Part shown: positions 34,530 to 46,085 of the stretch, piece by piece
Position numbering within the stretch: the first letter of the stretch is position 1
How the letters are laid out: each line of letters begins with the position of its first letter
DNA from: Endocalyx cinctus
Lineage: Eukaryota > Ascomycota > Sordariomycetes > Amphisphaeriales > Apiosporaceae
Length of the DNA stretch: 64,000 nt
Reading direction: 5' to 3'
Assembly (NCBI GenBank): GCA_001600455.1
Contig: BCKC01000005.1
Coordinates: 1,798,001-1,862,000 of the forward strand
Notes under the pieces: model-generated
Told to the model about the DNA's origin: nothing
Database searches by the model: none
Seen by the model: only the letters and a program-made list of their open reading frames with translations
Translations under genes and position numbers: made by a program

Positions 34530-37500
34530 ATGGTGAGTTGAGCACTGTACCTTTTAGACTTCTACATAACATAAAATACCAAGTCGTTCTATTTAAACTA
34601 ATTTCTATCTTGTTTTTTTTTTTAAAAAAAATAGGGTATAAGTAGGCGTCCGAAGGATAAATCAGGAGGTGGCCGATCTGGTGGAGGAGCGCAATCCAAC
34701 GGCGCAAAACCAAAGAAGGCGACTTTCGAGACAACTAAGAAGAAGGAGATAGGAGTTTCGGATTTGACATTGCTAAGCAAAGTCTCCAACGAAGCTATTA
34801 ACGAAAACCTCAAAAAACGATTCGAGGGTCGCGAGATCTACACCTATATCGGCCATGTCTTGGTTTCTGTTAACCCTTTCAGGGATCTCGGTATTTACAC
34901 CGACGAAGTTCTCGAATCATACAAGGGCAAAAATCGACTAGAGATGCCCCCTCACGTTTTCGCTATCGCCGAATCCTCCTATTATAATATGAAGGCGTAC
35001 AAGGAAAACCAGTGCGTTATTATATCTGGGGAATCAGGAGCAGGCAAGACGGAAGCAGCCAAGCGTATCATGCAGTATATCGCCAACGTATCTGGCGGTG
35101 AGAGTGGCGAGATTAAACAGATCAAAGATATGGTCCTCGCAACCAACCCCCTGCTCGAGTCCTTTGGAAACGCGAAGACGTTGAGGAATAATAACTCATC
35201 ACGTTTCGGAAAATACCTTCAAATACATTTTAACACCAATGGAGAACCTGTCGGTGCAGATATTACGAACTACCTTCTGGAGAAGACACGAGTCGTAGGA
35301 CAGATCACCAACGAACGTAACTTCCATATTTTCTACCAGTTCTCCAAGGGCGCCTCGGAAAACTACAGGTCTATGTTCGGTATCCAGAAGCCCGAGACGT
35401 ATGCTTACCTAAGCCGATCAAAATGTTTCAACGTCGACGGAATCGACGACCTGGCCGAGTTTCGTGATACGTTAGAAGCCATGAAAATTATCGGACTGTC
35501 GCAGGGCGAACAAGACGAAGTTTTCCGCATGCTGGCGGCAATTCTCTGGACTGGAAATATTCATTTTGTCGAAGGAGATGATGGCTATGCCGCTGTGGCT
35601 GACCAGTCGGTTGTCGACTTCCTCGCATATCTTTTAGAGGTTTCCCCGGATGCTCTAATCAAGGGTATTACCATTCGAGTGCTTACCCCGAGGAGCGGTG
35701 AGGTTATTGAATCCCCCTCTAACACGTCCCAAGCAACTGCGACGAAGGATGCACTTGCTATGGCTATTTATAACAACCTGTTCGACTGGATAGTCGGAAG
35801 AATCAACCAATCATTACAAGCTCGACAGGCTACTTCTAACAATATTGGTATTCTCGATATCTACGGATTTGAAATTTTCGAGAAGAACAGCTTCGAACAG
35901 CTCTGCATCAACTACGTTAACGAGAAGCTTCAGCAGATTTTTATCCAGCTCACCTTGAAAGCTGAGCAAGAGGAGTACGCGCGCGAGCAGATTCAATGGA
36001 CTCCCATCAAGTACTTTGATAACAAAGTAGTATGTGACTTGATCGAGCAAATCAGGCCTCCAGGTATCTTCTCGGCGCTCAAGGACGCCACTAAAACGGC
36101 CCATGCCGACCCTGCTGCTTGCGACCGCACCTTTATGCAGAGTATAAACGGCATGTCAAACCCACACCTCACTCCTCGACAGGGCAGCTTTATTATTAAA
36201 CATTACGCTGGAGACGTCAGTTACACTGTCGAGGGTATCACCGACAAAAATAAGGATCAGCTGCTGAAGGGTGTTCAAAACCTATTCCAACAAAGTTCCA
36301 ACCAATTCGTTCACACCCTATTCCCCGCGCAAGTGGATCAGGACAATCGAAGACAGCCCCCGACCGCAGGTGATAGAATTAGAACGTCGGCCAATGCTTT
36401 GGTAGAGACGTTGATGAAATGTCAGCCTTCGTACATTCGAACCATCAAACCAAACGAAAACAAATCACCCACCGAGTATAACGTACCGAATGTACTGCAT
36501 CAGATCAAATACCTCGGTCTACAAGAAAACGTTCGCATTCGTCGTGCTGGCTTTGCTTACCGTCAGTCGTTTGAGAAATTCGTGGAACGGTTCTTTCTCT
36601 TGTCTCCTGCTACATCTTACGCAGGTGAGTATACTTGGCAAGGAACGGAGGAAGCTGCTGTAAAGCAGATTCTCAAGGATACGAGCATACCCAAGGAAGA
36701 ATGGCAACTTGGTGTGACAAAAGCATTCATCAAATCTCCAGAGACTCTCTTCGCTCTGGAGACGATGCGAGATCGTTACTGGCATAACATGGCTATCCGC
36801 ATTCAGCGCATGTGGAGAGCGTACCTAGCCTACCGAGCCGAATCAGCCACCCGTATCCAACGATTTTTCCGGAAAAAGAGGGTAGGTGCCGAGTACTTGC
36901 AACTGCGAGATCAAGGCCACAAAGTTCTACAAGGACGCAAGGAACGACGACGGTTCAGTTTATTAGGTTCTCGTCGTTTCTTGGGAGATTATCTGGGTAT
37001 CAATGCCTCGAATGGTCCAGGATCACAAGTGCGAAACGCTATACAGCTATCCAGCAACGAAAAGTCCATTTTCTCATGCAGGGGTGAAATTCTGGAAGCA
37101 AAGTTTGGTCGATCCAGCAAACCGAGCCCTAGAATCTTAGTTGTAACGAACAGCAAATTTTACATCGTAGCACAGGCTCTGGTCAACGGTCAGGTGCAAA
37201 TCTCTATCGAGCGTTCCGTCCCCTTGGGAGCCATCAAATTCATTGGAACTTCAACGAGCAGGGATGATTGGTTCTCCTTGGGAATCGGATCACAACAAGA
37301 GCCTGATCCTTTGCTAAATTGTATGTTTAAGACGGAGCTTTTCACGCAGATGCAGCGCGCAATGCCTGGTGGCTTTAATCTTAAGATCGGTGAATCAATA
37401 GAGTACGCCAAGAAGCCCGGGAAAATGCAGCTTGTCAAGGTAATGAAGGATTCCCAACAACCAGTCGACTTTTACAAGAGTGGCGCTGTCCATACGCAAC

Positions 37501-38329
37501 CAGGCGAGCCGCCGTCATCTGTGTCTCGTCCCACACCCAAGGCTAAGCCTGTGCCACCCCGGCCAATAACCCGTGGTAAACTGATCAAACCTGGGGGTCC
37601 CAATGGTAGGCCATCGCGTCTCACTGGTAATCGATCAACTCCGGCGTCCAATACAGCCAAGCGTGGACCGGCGTCTCTTCAGACCCCGCGTCCGGTGCCT
37701 ACTCCTGCTGCTGTAACCGCCAATATCCCTCTTCACACACGAAACCAAAGCTCAACGTCTTCCACCGTTCGAGCGCCTCCACCACCTCCACCTCCAGCTG
37801 CGAAGGCAAAGGTAACGGCGAAAGTATTGTACGATTTTGCAGGACAGAAGGAGAACGAACTTTCTGTGAAGGCTGGTGATATCATCGAGATTGTACAGAA
37901 AGAAAACAATGGTGCGTATTATAGGAATTGAACTCTCTCAGCTTGAATTGTACTAATGTTTCTTCCGTAATAGGTTGGTGGCTAGCCAAGAACTCCCAGG
38001 GACAAGCGTGGGTCCCGGCAGCTTATGTTGAAGAACAAGCGGCACCAGCGCCAGCACCGCGAGCACCACCCCCACCACCGGCTCAGAATGGAGCGGCGGC
38101 AAGAAGTAAGCCAACACCCCCGCAGCCTCCTGCGAAGCGACCCGTGGCAGGAAAGAAACCAGCCGCGCTCCAACCTCGAGACTCGGGAATGAGCCTAAAC
38201 GCAAACGGTTCCGACAGTAGCAGAAGCAACACGCCAACACCTAGCGTTGCGGGCTCTCTCGCCGATGCCTTGATAGCTAGGAAGAACGCCATGCAGCCGA
38301 AGCGGCATAACGACGACGACTGGGACTAA
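34530..38329 (+). CDS. myoA: Class I (long-tailed) myosin
   Basis: An actin motor of about 1211 residues that drives actin-patch assembly, endocytosis and polarised hyphal growth. Exons are 34530-34532 (only the ATG, followed by GTGAGT), 34635-37911 and 37974-38329. Without the three-base first exon there is no start before [17 protein letters not shown], the usual basic N-terminus. The P-loop is GESGAGKT (about 133-140), with switch sequences [15 protein letters not shown] and [10 protein letters not shown]-type helices follow ([27 protein letters not shown]). A basic TH1 membrane-binding tail, a proline-rich stretch ([12 protein letters not shown]) and an SH3 domain ([20 protein letters not shown]) come next. 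The SH3 codon run is split by the second intron (GTGCGT...AATAG). The tail ends KRHNDDDWD, the acidic Arp2/3-activating type motif. Confidence 0.95.
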
Positions 38330-39277
38330 AATCCAAGAATAGCTTTATGCAACCAAGGCAGGATGATAGCTGTCGCTAGTGAAGCAGTATTAGCATTTTA
38401 CTATTCTCTATTCCCTAGGCTGAAAATGTCTATGGAATTTATTTTTTACCTTCTCTTTCAAATCATCCTACTTCTCCTCCATCGAACCATTTGTTCCATG
38501 TTTATGCAGGGGTTACGCATTTGAGCGGCCTCTTTTTTATGATTTGCAAGTAGACAAAGAGTTCTGCCACGACTTGGTTCCGGAAGAAAAGTCTTGCAAA
38601 TCGTGTTTTCTTTTGTGGCTTCCCCTCCCACTCACGACCACGACTACGATGACGACCACATGACACGACAACATGTATACATGGGATTGTAACGAAATAG
38701 ATGAAAAATCCCATTGGAAGTAGCAAATTGCCAGGCTTCTCTCTACACATATTATTTATAAGGAGGGCCATCCCTTTGGACTGTGATGTGGCATGGAAAA
38801 TTTAAACTTTTTTCACCCCTTTTCTTTTCTCTCTCTTTTTTTTAACCCCTCCCCTTGAAGTAGTAGTTGAATGCATTTAGATATGTAGCGGTAGAGGAAC
38901 GACGTGCAGATAGAGCAAGATATATAGCGAGAAAGGGTGCAGACGTTAATGCGGTAGCATCGACTAGATGCCGAGTTGACGCAAGTAAATAGATATAAAT
39001 ATGCAAAATGTCGAAAATCAGTTGAATATATCCATCCTCCTGCTACCTCCATTTTAGTTTGTATACGTGGTGGGATGTTCATATTTAAAACCAGGCGACA
39101 CACGCGTTCTCTTACCTAGCAAAGTCCATTACTTGAAAATGAGGATTTTTTACGTCTCATATCTGTAGCACAATCATATATCAATCAGTATCTCAACTCT
39201 CTTCTCTAAAAGTCTGATTTATTCTATTCGCTAAGTTGTTTCTCCTCAAGCAACATGCATTCTGTATCTACACTTAT
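38330..39277. other. Convergent 3' intergenic region
   Basis: About 0.95 kb between the convergent myoA and pfa4 genes. It is T-rich with a run tttctctctctttttttt near 38826. No coding sequence is supported. Confidence 0.5.
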
Positions 39278-41014
39278 CTATCCTTCCTCTCCGTAATCTT
39301 TTGTCCGGACTTTCCTCCTTCTAATGAGTTCCGCGAGTGGTATTTCATCGTCCTCTTCTTCAGGTTCAGAACCAGATTCGTTATCATCCTCATCATCGAA
39401 TTCGGCGTCCTCGTCAACGCCGTAATCGCCTAGGTGTTCTCCCTCGGCATTAACCCAGCCGGATTTCCCTTCCTCGACTATGATTTTCTTATTTTTGTTT
39501 ATTCTTCTTCCTCCACCGTACCTGTTGCTGCTATTCATACCGCTGCTGCCGTCACCGGCCATAGTAGTAGAAGTACCGGAACGATAACTCTCGTCTACGA
39601 AATCATACTCGTTGTCCTCCTCTCGGCCGCGGTTTTCGTAATAATAGTCGTTGCGGCCATCGTAATCTTCCTCTAACTCGCGCATGATATTTTCTTTGCT
39701 GCTATTCCCGCCGCCGTTGTCGTCATTTTTCCGCCACCGCTTAAAATCTCGCTCCTGCCGTTGACGAAATGCTTCTTTTTCCTGCTCGGGCGTCGCGGCG
39801 GGGTCGGCGAAGCTCCGGGTATTGTAAAGGGCCAGCTCGTTATCGCGGTTGCGCCAGGCGCGCGCGTGCCGGATCTTGTCCGGGTCCGGCGGCGGCCACA
39901 TGCCTTCCCTATCGTTGAGGCCGTTCTCCTCGTAGCGCCAACCGACGCCCCAAGAGCGGCGCGCGTTATCGTCGTTGCCGCTGCTGCTGCTGCCGCCGTC
40001 GGCGTCGGCGGGGGGCACGGCGACCCGGGGACCGCCTACGAACGGGAGAAACCAGAGGATCGGGTTGGACGTACCCATGGCCTGGGCCATGTTGGCGAAG
40101 AACCCGACGTCGTAAGGGAACTCGACGGGCTCGGGCATCACGTCGGCGCCGTCGGCGCCGTTCTCGCCCCACCACCGGTCGGCGTCCTCGTCGCCTCCGG
40201 TGGGGTCGGGCCGGCGCGCGAGGACGGCCTCGTGCCTCTCGACCTCCCAGCTCTCGATCATGGTCATGTTCAGGGCCCAGCCCTTGAGGGTGGAGAAGAG
40301 GAGGATGCCCATGGCGAGGCAGGAGACGCCCCCGGCGAAGGCGAAGGCGGTGAGCCAGCAGAGCTGCGATACCGTCGGCCCGAGGTAGGCCGGCAGGTGG
40401 CGCGAGGACCAGAGCGCGAGGAAGCGTTGCCAGACGAAATACATGACGACCCAGAGCGAGACGTTGATGTACGCGAGGAAGCGCAGGAAGTGCGGGAAGG
40501 TTTGCAAGGAGACGCAGTTGCCCGTCCAGGGGCAGTGGTGGTCCATCTTGGGGACGCACCGACGGCAGGTCTTGCAGTGGTGCGCCCGTGGCGGTTTGGG
40601 GGCCGCGCATTTCTTGCACCACAATTTCTTCGTCCTGGTTTTCCCGCTTCCTCGCTGTGGTTTATTTTTGTTATATTCGTCTTCGTCATCGTCGTCGTCG
40701 TCGTCGTTGTTGCCGCGTTTCTTCGTCTTCGATTTCGAATCTTCTGCCTCCGTCGTCGCCTTCTTCTTCGATCCGCTCGGGAAGATGTATCGACCCGGGT
40801 CGACGGTGCAGGCTCTATAGTACGTCCACCAAGTACATAGCAGCAGGGCGTTGAATACGTAGGTCTCAGACTTCGTAAGAGGTCCAGGCTCGAGCTCCGG
40901 GGAGTATGCGAAGAGAACTTGCGGGCCGAAGCCCATGGTAGTTATTATGAGACATGAGAGGGGTATGGCTAGTCGTTGGAACGAGGTAGAGGTTGATCCT
41001 ACGAGGAAGGCCAT
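39278..41014 (-). CDS. pfa4: Palmitoyltransferase of the DHHC family, Pfa4 type
   Basis: An intronless gene for a 578-residue DHHC-CRD protein S-acyltransferase. In yeast, Pfa4 resides in the ER and palmitoylates chitin synthase Chs3 so that it can leave the ER; a like role here is inferred from family. The cysteine-rich domain reads LWCKKCAAPKPPRAHHCKTC, then RRCVPKMDHHCPWTGNC, with the catalytic Cys in DHHC. Four hydrophobic helices are visible: two before the CRD (LAIPLSCLIITTMGF; TYVFNALLLCTWWTYY) and two after it. TTxE-like and NP motifs are present as MTMIESWEVERHE and TSNPILWFLPFVG. Compared with yeast Pfa4, the protein has a long acidic insertion before the CRD (NNDDDDDDDEDEYNKN) and a very acidic C-terminal half. 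A 359-codon open frame on the opposite strand is a shadow. Confidence 0.92.
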   Translation of the reverse strand: MAFLVGSTSTSFQRLAIPLSCLIITTMGFGPQVLFAYSPELEPGPLTKSETYVFNALLLCTWWTYYRACTVDPGRYIFPSGSKKKATTEAEDSKSKTKKRGNNDDDDDDDEDEYNKNKPQRGSGKTRTKKLWCKKCAAPKPPRAHHCKTCRRCVPKMDHHCPWTGNCVSLQTFPHFLRFLAYINVSLWVVMYFVWQRFLALWSSRHLPAYLGPTVSQLCWLTAFAFAGGVSCLAMGILLFSTLKGWALNMTMIESWEVERHEAVLARRPDPTGGDEDADRWWGENGADGADVMPEPVEFPYDVGFFANMAQAMGTSNPILWFLPFVGGPRVAVPPADADGGSSSSGNDDNARRSWGVGWRYEENGLNDREGMWPPPDPDKIRHARAWRNRDNELALYNTRSFADPAATPEQEKEAFRQRQERDFKRWRKNDDNGGGNSSKENIMRELEEDYDGRNDYYYENRGREEDNEYDFVDESYRSGTSTTMAGDGSSGMNSSNRYGGGRRINKNKKIIVEEGKSGWVNAEGEHLGDYGVDEDAEFDDEDDNESGSEPEEEDDEIPLAELIRRRKVRTKDYGEEG

Positions 41015-42507
41015 GTTTTCCTTCTCACTTTCTTATTTGTTTCAGTCCATCGATTTCTCTACATTTTTTTTTATGAGAGTCCCAAGTTCAGAAAGACGAG
41101 GGAGACAAGTGTTAAAAGCAGGTGGGTTTAACTACTAGCAGGTACTTATGTAGCCGGTCGGTGTCGTATTTTGTGTTCGTATTCATGCTTTATACGGGTA
41201 TGATGAAATGGAATACGAGAAGCAGCTTAAGGTATCAGCGTTTACGCAAGTACCAAAATATGACAAATCAGGTTAGCGTCTACCGTATGTGAGTAACAGT
41301 CTTGAAAACGGCTACTTAAGTACTCCGTAATGTACTCCGTACAGTACTGTATTTATTTATTACCCTCCTAGCTTCTATAATACTAGTTCCGTATCGATAT
41401 CCCAACATCTACAGTAATATCCATGTTGCGGTCTTCTGATTTCTGGTTGCAAAATTTAAATTTGAGTCATCGAGATGTCCTTGTTCTATTTCTTGAATAT
41501 TGAAGTCTCATCCTGCCTTCTTAAACTCTAAATAAGGGCCATCGTGACTAGACGTGAAGTTATCCAAAAGCTGGAATTCACAAGAAAAGGTATGTTGTTA
41601 GTCATGCTAGATGATTCTAGTGTGTTCATTGTGGTCTTGAAATCAAAATACCACATCGTCTTAGCCACGACGAGAGATGCCCCCAAGTATGTCATAACCT
41701 TATCTGCGCAACCGTGGGGGCCGAGAGAAAATGTATCAATGCATCTCGCAAATTCTTTTTATCATCTAGCTGTCGTTCCGGAACGCTCTATCAATACATG
41801 TTCTCAAATATTGGCATCTTGCCAAAGCTGATCCTCAGATTTCGCTTCTAGATGTGACGCTAGAACGATCCTTATGAGCTAGAGTATCATAGCAGCTTGT
41901 AATCAGGCTCAAAGGATATCAGAAGCACAGTTTCATAGTACAGCGTATCACGAAAAATTCCTTTTTATTACTACACCATGTCATGTGGTAGTCTTACTCT
42001 TAGTCTCATATCGAGGTGAAAGTGATTGTCTTGCTCGCTATCAGCTCTCTCCTAGTATAACGGTAGAAACAAAATAAGTAAGCGGGTCCGCATTAAGGGA
42101 ATTTCAGCGATGCCCAGGATAGTAGGATCGCCATCTTCATATTCAAGTATCTAGAGAAAACTTTTTTTTTTGTTTGCTCTACCTCTAACTTTCGCAGATA
42201 TCAAGCTTCTCATTTCTCACATTGATAGCTGTTGCTATAGATGCATTAGACAAAGCTCTCTCTCCAAGCCGGTTCATCCTTTTTTTTTTTTTTTTTAGGA
42301 GGAAAACTCACCGTATGCGGGCAGGTTTCGGGTGCCGACATGTCTTTGATCATTAAAGCGACATATCGGCTCACGTATAAGTACGTGAATAAGATTTGTC
42401 GCATCTCTAGCTTTTCGTAATATAAAAAACCGGCTGTAAGGAGACTTGATGCCAATGTCTTTCTTGCATCAATACTTTTTTTTCTTCTTCCTTTCTTGGC
42501 TTCCTCA
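41015..42507. other. Intergenic region
   Basis: About 1.5 kb between pfa4 (promoter side) and the 3' end of the Y14 gene. A 94-codon open stretch at 41544-41831 begins with GTG, has no domain and is not called. A run of about 18 T lies near 42280. Nothing else is recognised. Confidence 0.45.
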
Positions 42508-43108
42508 TTACTTCATCTCCTCGTCTCTCTCGATACCAGGACTTCGGCTGCGACTTCGGTTCCTGCCACCTCCACCACGATGGGATTGACGACCACCAGC
42601 TCCTCGGTTTCCCTTACCCGGAGGCGGTCTCACGAACGCAAAGTCGACGTTGATAGTTTGGTCTAGTAGCTTCGTCTGGTGCGCACCGTCGATAGCAGCT
42701 CTGGCTTCTTGCAAGGTCGGATACTCAATAAGAGCGTAGCCCTATAATATCAATAATAGTTAGTCTTATATTCGCTGTGAAAGTACATGTATACCGCTAA
42801 ACGTCATGTCATGTCGGCGCATGCAGCAGGATGGGTTTTAGGTACGCAGTCTAGGGCGAACTTGCCTTGACATAACCGCTACGCCGGTCGAGGTTAAGGT
42901 GAAGGTTTTTTATCTCCCCGAAATCGGCAAATTTATCGTGAATTGCCTCTTCGTCGGCCTCCTCGTGCACGTTGGTAACCATGATAATCCAACCCTCGAT
43001 AGATCGAACCGCGGTCGCTTTCAGATGGGTTTGCATGTCGCCGACTTTAGCCTGAGCCGCGTTGGGGGAGCTAGGCTCCACGTCGACCTCCATATCTACG
43101 TCCGCCAT
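42508..43108 (-). CDS. RNA-binding protein 8A / Y14, exon-junction-complex subunit
   Basis: Exons 43108-42866 and 42741-42508 give 158 residues. The intron has a GC-AG boundary (AAG|GCAAGT...ATTATAG|GG); the frame joins exactly as [18 protein letters not shown]. The RRM covers about residues 40-115, with RNP2-like WIIMVTNVH and RNP1-like RSGYVKGYALIEY. In Y14 this RRM face binds Mago rather than RNA. The loop [20 protein letters not shown] and the segment [17 protein letters not shown] are diagnostic of Y14. The C-terminal tail is RGG then RS ([10 protein letters not shown]). The protein marks exon junctions deposited upstream of spliced sites in the nucleus and affects mRNA localisation and decay. 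A Mago partner is not in this window. Confidence 0.93.
42742..42865 (-). other. GC-AG intron in the Y14 gene
   Basis: Reading the minus strand, exon 1 ends in AAG and the intron starts GCAAGT, the strict consensus for the minor GC-AG class handled by the major spliceosome. The acceptor is TATTATAG. No GT near the boundary preserves the conserved RNP1 frame. Length is 124 bp. Confidence 0.85.
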
Positions 43109-43385
43109 GATCGCTATATTTGGTAGATCTGGTTTTGTGGAATGCGGATGGAGTTGCGATGGTAAAATACAAGGTAGAATGGCAGAAGGGAGGGGAATTG
43201 ATATTTTGGTTGCGCTCAGCTACTTGATCTACTGTGGGTTATTTACTACGTTCTCTACTAGTAAATTTTATCGATAAGACAGCTACGTATTTATTTAAAC
43301 GGTATATGCAGTTATAGCGAGGGCTCCTCCGCGATATGTACATACTCATACAATGCTATTCACGTCCTTGAACTCGTTCACAAAT

Positions 43386-44385
43386 CTAGACATCAGCAGT
43401 TGATCCTCCATAATAATGTATCTGGTACTATATGTCAGCATTGTCTTCTATCAAGCAAATTTACTCGATCAGCGTTAGAACTTTTTCTCTGTCCTTTCCA
43501 CTTACCGTCTCATCAACACAATCGGAAGGCGTGTCATATGCATAAGCTCCCGTATTGATATACAGCCTCCCTTCTTCGCCGCAAACATACCAGGCCGCCA
43601 CATTGGGCCTCGAGATATCGTCTACCGACCACGTCAGCGCGTCTCCTTCCCAGGCAAACGTGCCATACGTGTTCTCCTCGGTCGCGAACCACGTCTCGAG
43701 CGTGCGCTGCGTCTTGTTCGTCGGGTTCTCGACCCCCATGTACAGCGGGCTTCCGCTGTCATCTCCCCCGGGTAAGTATACGAGCTGGTCGTCGACTATG
43801 TTGAACTGCCCGGCGCTGGAGGCCGCCAGAAGATAGGCATCGCCCGGCCCGGGGAAAGGGGTCGCCGTCGGGGCTGCTTGCAGGTAGGAGTGGAAGTTGG
43901 GCGACTCGACCGCGCGAACCCAGTAGTATCCAGACTGGAGCGTAGTCGGGTACGCGCCTGAAGCACCTGTCGTTGTTGTCGTTACTGCTGCTGTTGTTGT
44001 TGCCGTCGACAAAGTCGTCGATGGTGATCCGCTTGTCGATGACGTGGTACTGCTGGTCGTTGCGGAACTTGATGCCGCGCTGGTCGTGGTTGAAGTCGAC
44101 GCGGAACCTGGCAAGCACTGGTAATAATAATCACTAACCACAAAAAGAGTAAGTATCCGGGGACTGTACCGAGGGATTTGGTAACTACATACTTCAGAAC
44201 TGTACACGCGTACCCCGATTCGCACGTTGTAGAGCCCGTGTACCCAATGCCACCACCTATAGTCTCTTAGCAGAACCCTAGATGCAAAGGGTTATAACGT
44301 ATTCCTCACATTGTGCGTAACCAGGCTGTTGGGCCACCGCCGTGTAGGCTAATAAGCCTATTGATCCTATAACTGATTTGAACAT
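43386..44385 (-). CDS. Secreted CBM1 cellulose-binding protein with an uncharacterised C-terminal domain
   Basis: Four exons fit: 44385-44310, 44256-44193, 44133-43506 and 43421-43386, giving 267 residues. A signal peptide (MFKSVIGSIGLLAYTAVA) is followed at once by a family 1 carbohydrate-binding module, QCGGIGYTGSTTCESGYACT and then VLNDYYYQCL. Its cysteines and the three aromatic residues are in place, and the module is encoded across two short introns. A Ser/Thr/Ala-rich, likely O-glycosylated linker (about residues 57-95) leads to a domain of about 150 residues with GYYWVRAVESPNFHSYLQ, FNIVDDQLVYL and WYVCGEEGRLYINTGAY. I recognise no catalytic family in it. The last exon is inferred: GTAAGT after DETV-coding sequence, acceptor TACCAG, ending IHYYGGSTADV. 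Without it the protein would read on about 14 codons to a stop at 43461. A role at cellulose surfaces is inferred from the CBM. Confidence 0.82.
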
Positions 44386-45133
44386 ATTTCACTTCAAACG
44401 GAGGATTAAAAATGGGTTTTAAAATCTCAACATTGAATTTCCAAAGGGCCAGATACTTGGCTTTTAAATGATTTCCTGGGGGGATTACGATCTTTCAGAC
44501 AAGATTAAGTCCGCACATCCTAGTTCAAGGCCCGAAAGAACCGTGGGAATGGCTAGGTTTTTTCATTATTCGGAGGCTCAGGGCTGGCATCCGCCAGATC
44601 CATGCTTGAGAAGGCAGGCCAAACACAACCTAGTAGGCCTCGTAGAGTGAAGCCTAACTATCAATAGAATAGGTAACGGGTCGAGGACTGGAATGAATGG
44701 GAGCGAGAAAATAGTAAAGAAAATTGGAATTTGGTAGCATTGGCGTTTCCACCAATCGCCGTCAATGGCGGTTACTTAATTCGGAACGCAACCTCCGTAC
44801 CACATCCACATCCCGGACAGCGCCATTTGAACGAGATTGATAAATTGTAAAACCCACGTTTTGAAACATCCTTACTAAGTGACATGATTTCATGGCCGTG
44901 GAAAGCCGACAATATATAGAAAATAGTTACGTTCTTACTATCCCTAATAATGGAAGCCTGTCGCTTAAAACAATGTCGTCGAGGAAATGACTCACTAGCT
45001 GTGTGATATTTACCTAATTATTTTCAACTTAGAGATCCCTTCGATTTCGTCGAGGTGGCTTACTCTGAAGGACACGAGAACTTGAACTTTTATGAAATTT
45101 TTTTTTCTAACGATTTAGGAGGCAATAGGAAAT
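44386..45133. other. Intergenic region
   Basis: About 0.75 kb containing the promoter of the CBM1 gene and the 3' end of the acetyltransferase gene. The 60-codon open stretch at 44468 lacks support. Nothing else is seen. Confidence 0.5.
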
Positions 45134-46022
45134 TCAAGCGCCAGGGCTTTCGACGGCAGTCTCTGGTGCTGGTCTCCAGATCATGCCCCAGATCTTTACT
45201 CCCTCGCCCCCGTCCTTTGCTAGACCATCCGATCCCACAACGCCTTTTCCGAGAACGGCTTCTTCGACATCCTTAAAGCCATACCTTGCGTACAATCGTC
45301 TAGAGGCCTGTGACGTGGCTTCAAGCCAGATAGGGCGCCCATCTTCTCGTGCATATTCCTGTAAACGCTTTAATATGGCCCCTCCAAGACCTTGACCTCG
45401 GTAACTTGGCAGCGTGCCGACGAGGAATAGTTCCCAGTGTGAATCTCTCTCTTCTTTAGTCATACCCTTCAATCTGATGGGTTCGACGGCTTTTCCGTAT
45501 TCAAACATCGAACTCTGGCACTCGGTATATTTCATGCTCAGCGATGATACGTGTAGCGGTTGACGATGAGAACTATATGGACTGCATAAAATAGTTTGAA
45601 AATGAACTAGACAGACTTACCTTGCAGCTTAAAAGAATTAACCTCAATATTACAGGAATAATCCCGCAGAGAAAAACCGTCCTGAAAGACTCTAATCGTG
45701 TACCAGGCCTGACAATCACCGCGCAGGATGTAACTGAATCGGCTTCTAGGATAATACCATTGTTTATTGTGCATGCTTTAACGAAACAAGTCTGGACACG
45801 CCTGATGCAATCATCCCACTTAGGCTGCGGTATTCCGTTTACGACATATAAATAGAGTGGATCGTTTCGAAAAGCTTCGGTCAAGACTTGCACGCTTCGA
45901 TTAATGCGTTCTAAGAAGCAGTGTTAACAAGTCTGTAAATCTCCTAGCAATCGTTAGAATACCCCAATACCTCTGTCATTCAACGGGATCTGTTGTACGT
46001 TCAGGTTTCCCGACGATGTCAT
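45134..46022 (-). CDS. GNAT-family N-acetyltransferase
   Basis: Three exons, 46022-45971, 45910-45621 and 45514-45134, give 240 residues. The acetyl-CoA-binding motif A is LVGTLPSYRGQGLGGAILKR (RGQGLGG), followed by EYAREDGRPIWLEATSQASR and RLYARYGFKDVEE, the usual motif B and C-terminal strand. The N-terminal half has the helical segment SVQVLTEAFRNDPLYLYVV typical of small fungal GNATs. For the second intron I use the acceptor CCAG at 45515. The nearer TGCAG (45582) looks attractive but puts the conserved C-terminal part out of frame, while CCAG joins in frame as LLSCK|SSMFEYGKAVEP. The acetyl acceptor is unknown; it is likely cytosolic, since no signal peptide is present. Confidence 0.82.
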
Positions 46023-46085
46023 TTTTAAATGTACAAATAATTGAAATGGAGAATAGATGCGCTTTAACTGACATTCTCGCCGAGG

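Noticed and set aside
39761..40840. 359-codon plus-strand open frame
   Set aside because: It lies wholly antisense to the DHHC palmitoyltransferase and is a codon-bias shadow without any motif.
41544..41831. 94-codon plus-strand open frame
   Set aside because: Begins with GTG, has no recognisable motif and sits in AT-rich spacer.
45514..45620. Apparent frameshift in the acetyltransferase gene when the nearest acceptor (TGCAG at 45582) is used
   Set aside because: A downstream acceptor CCAG at 45515 keeps the frame and yields the expected GNAT continuation, so no frameshift is needed.
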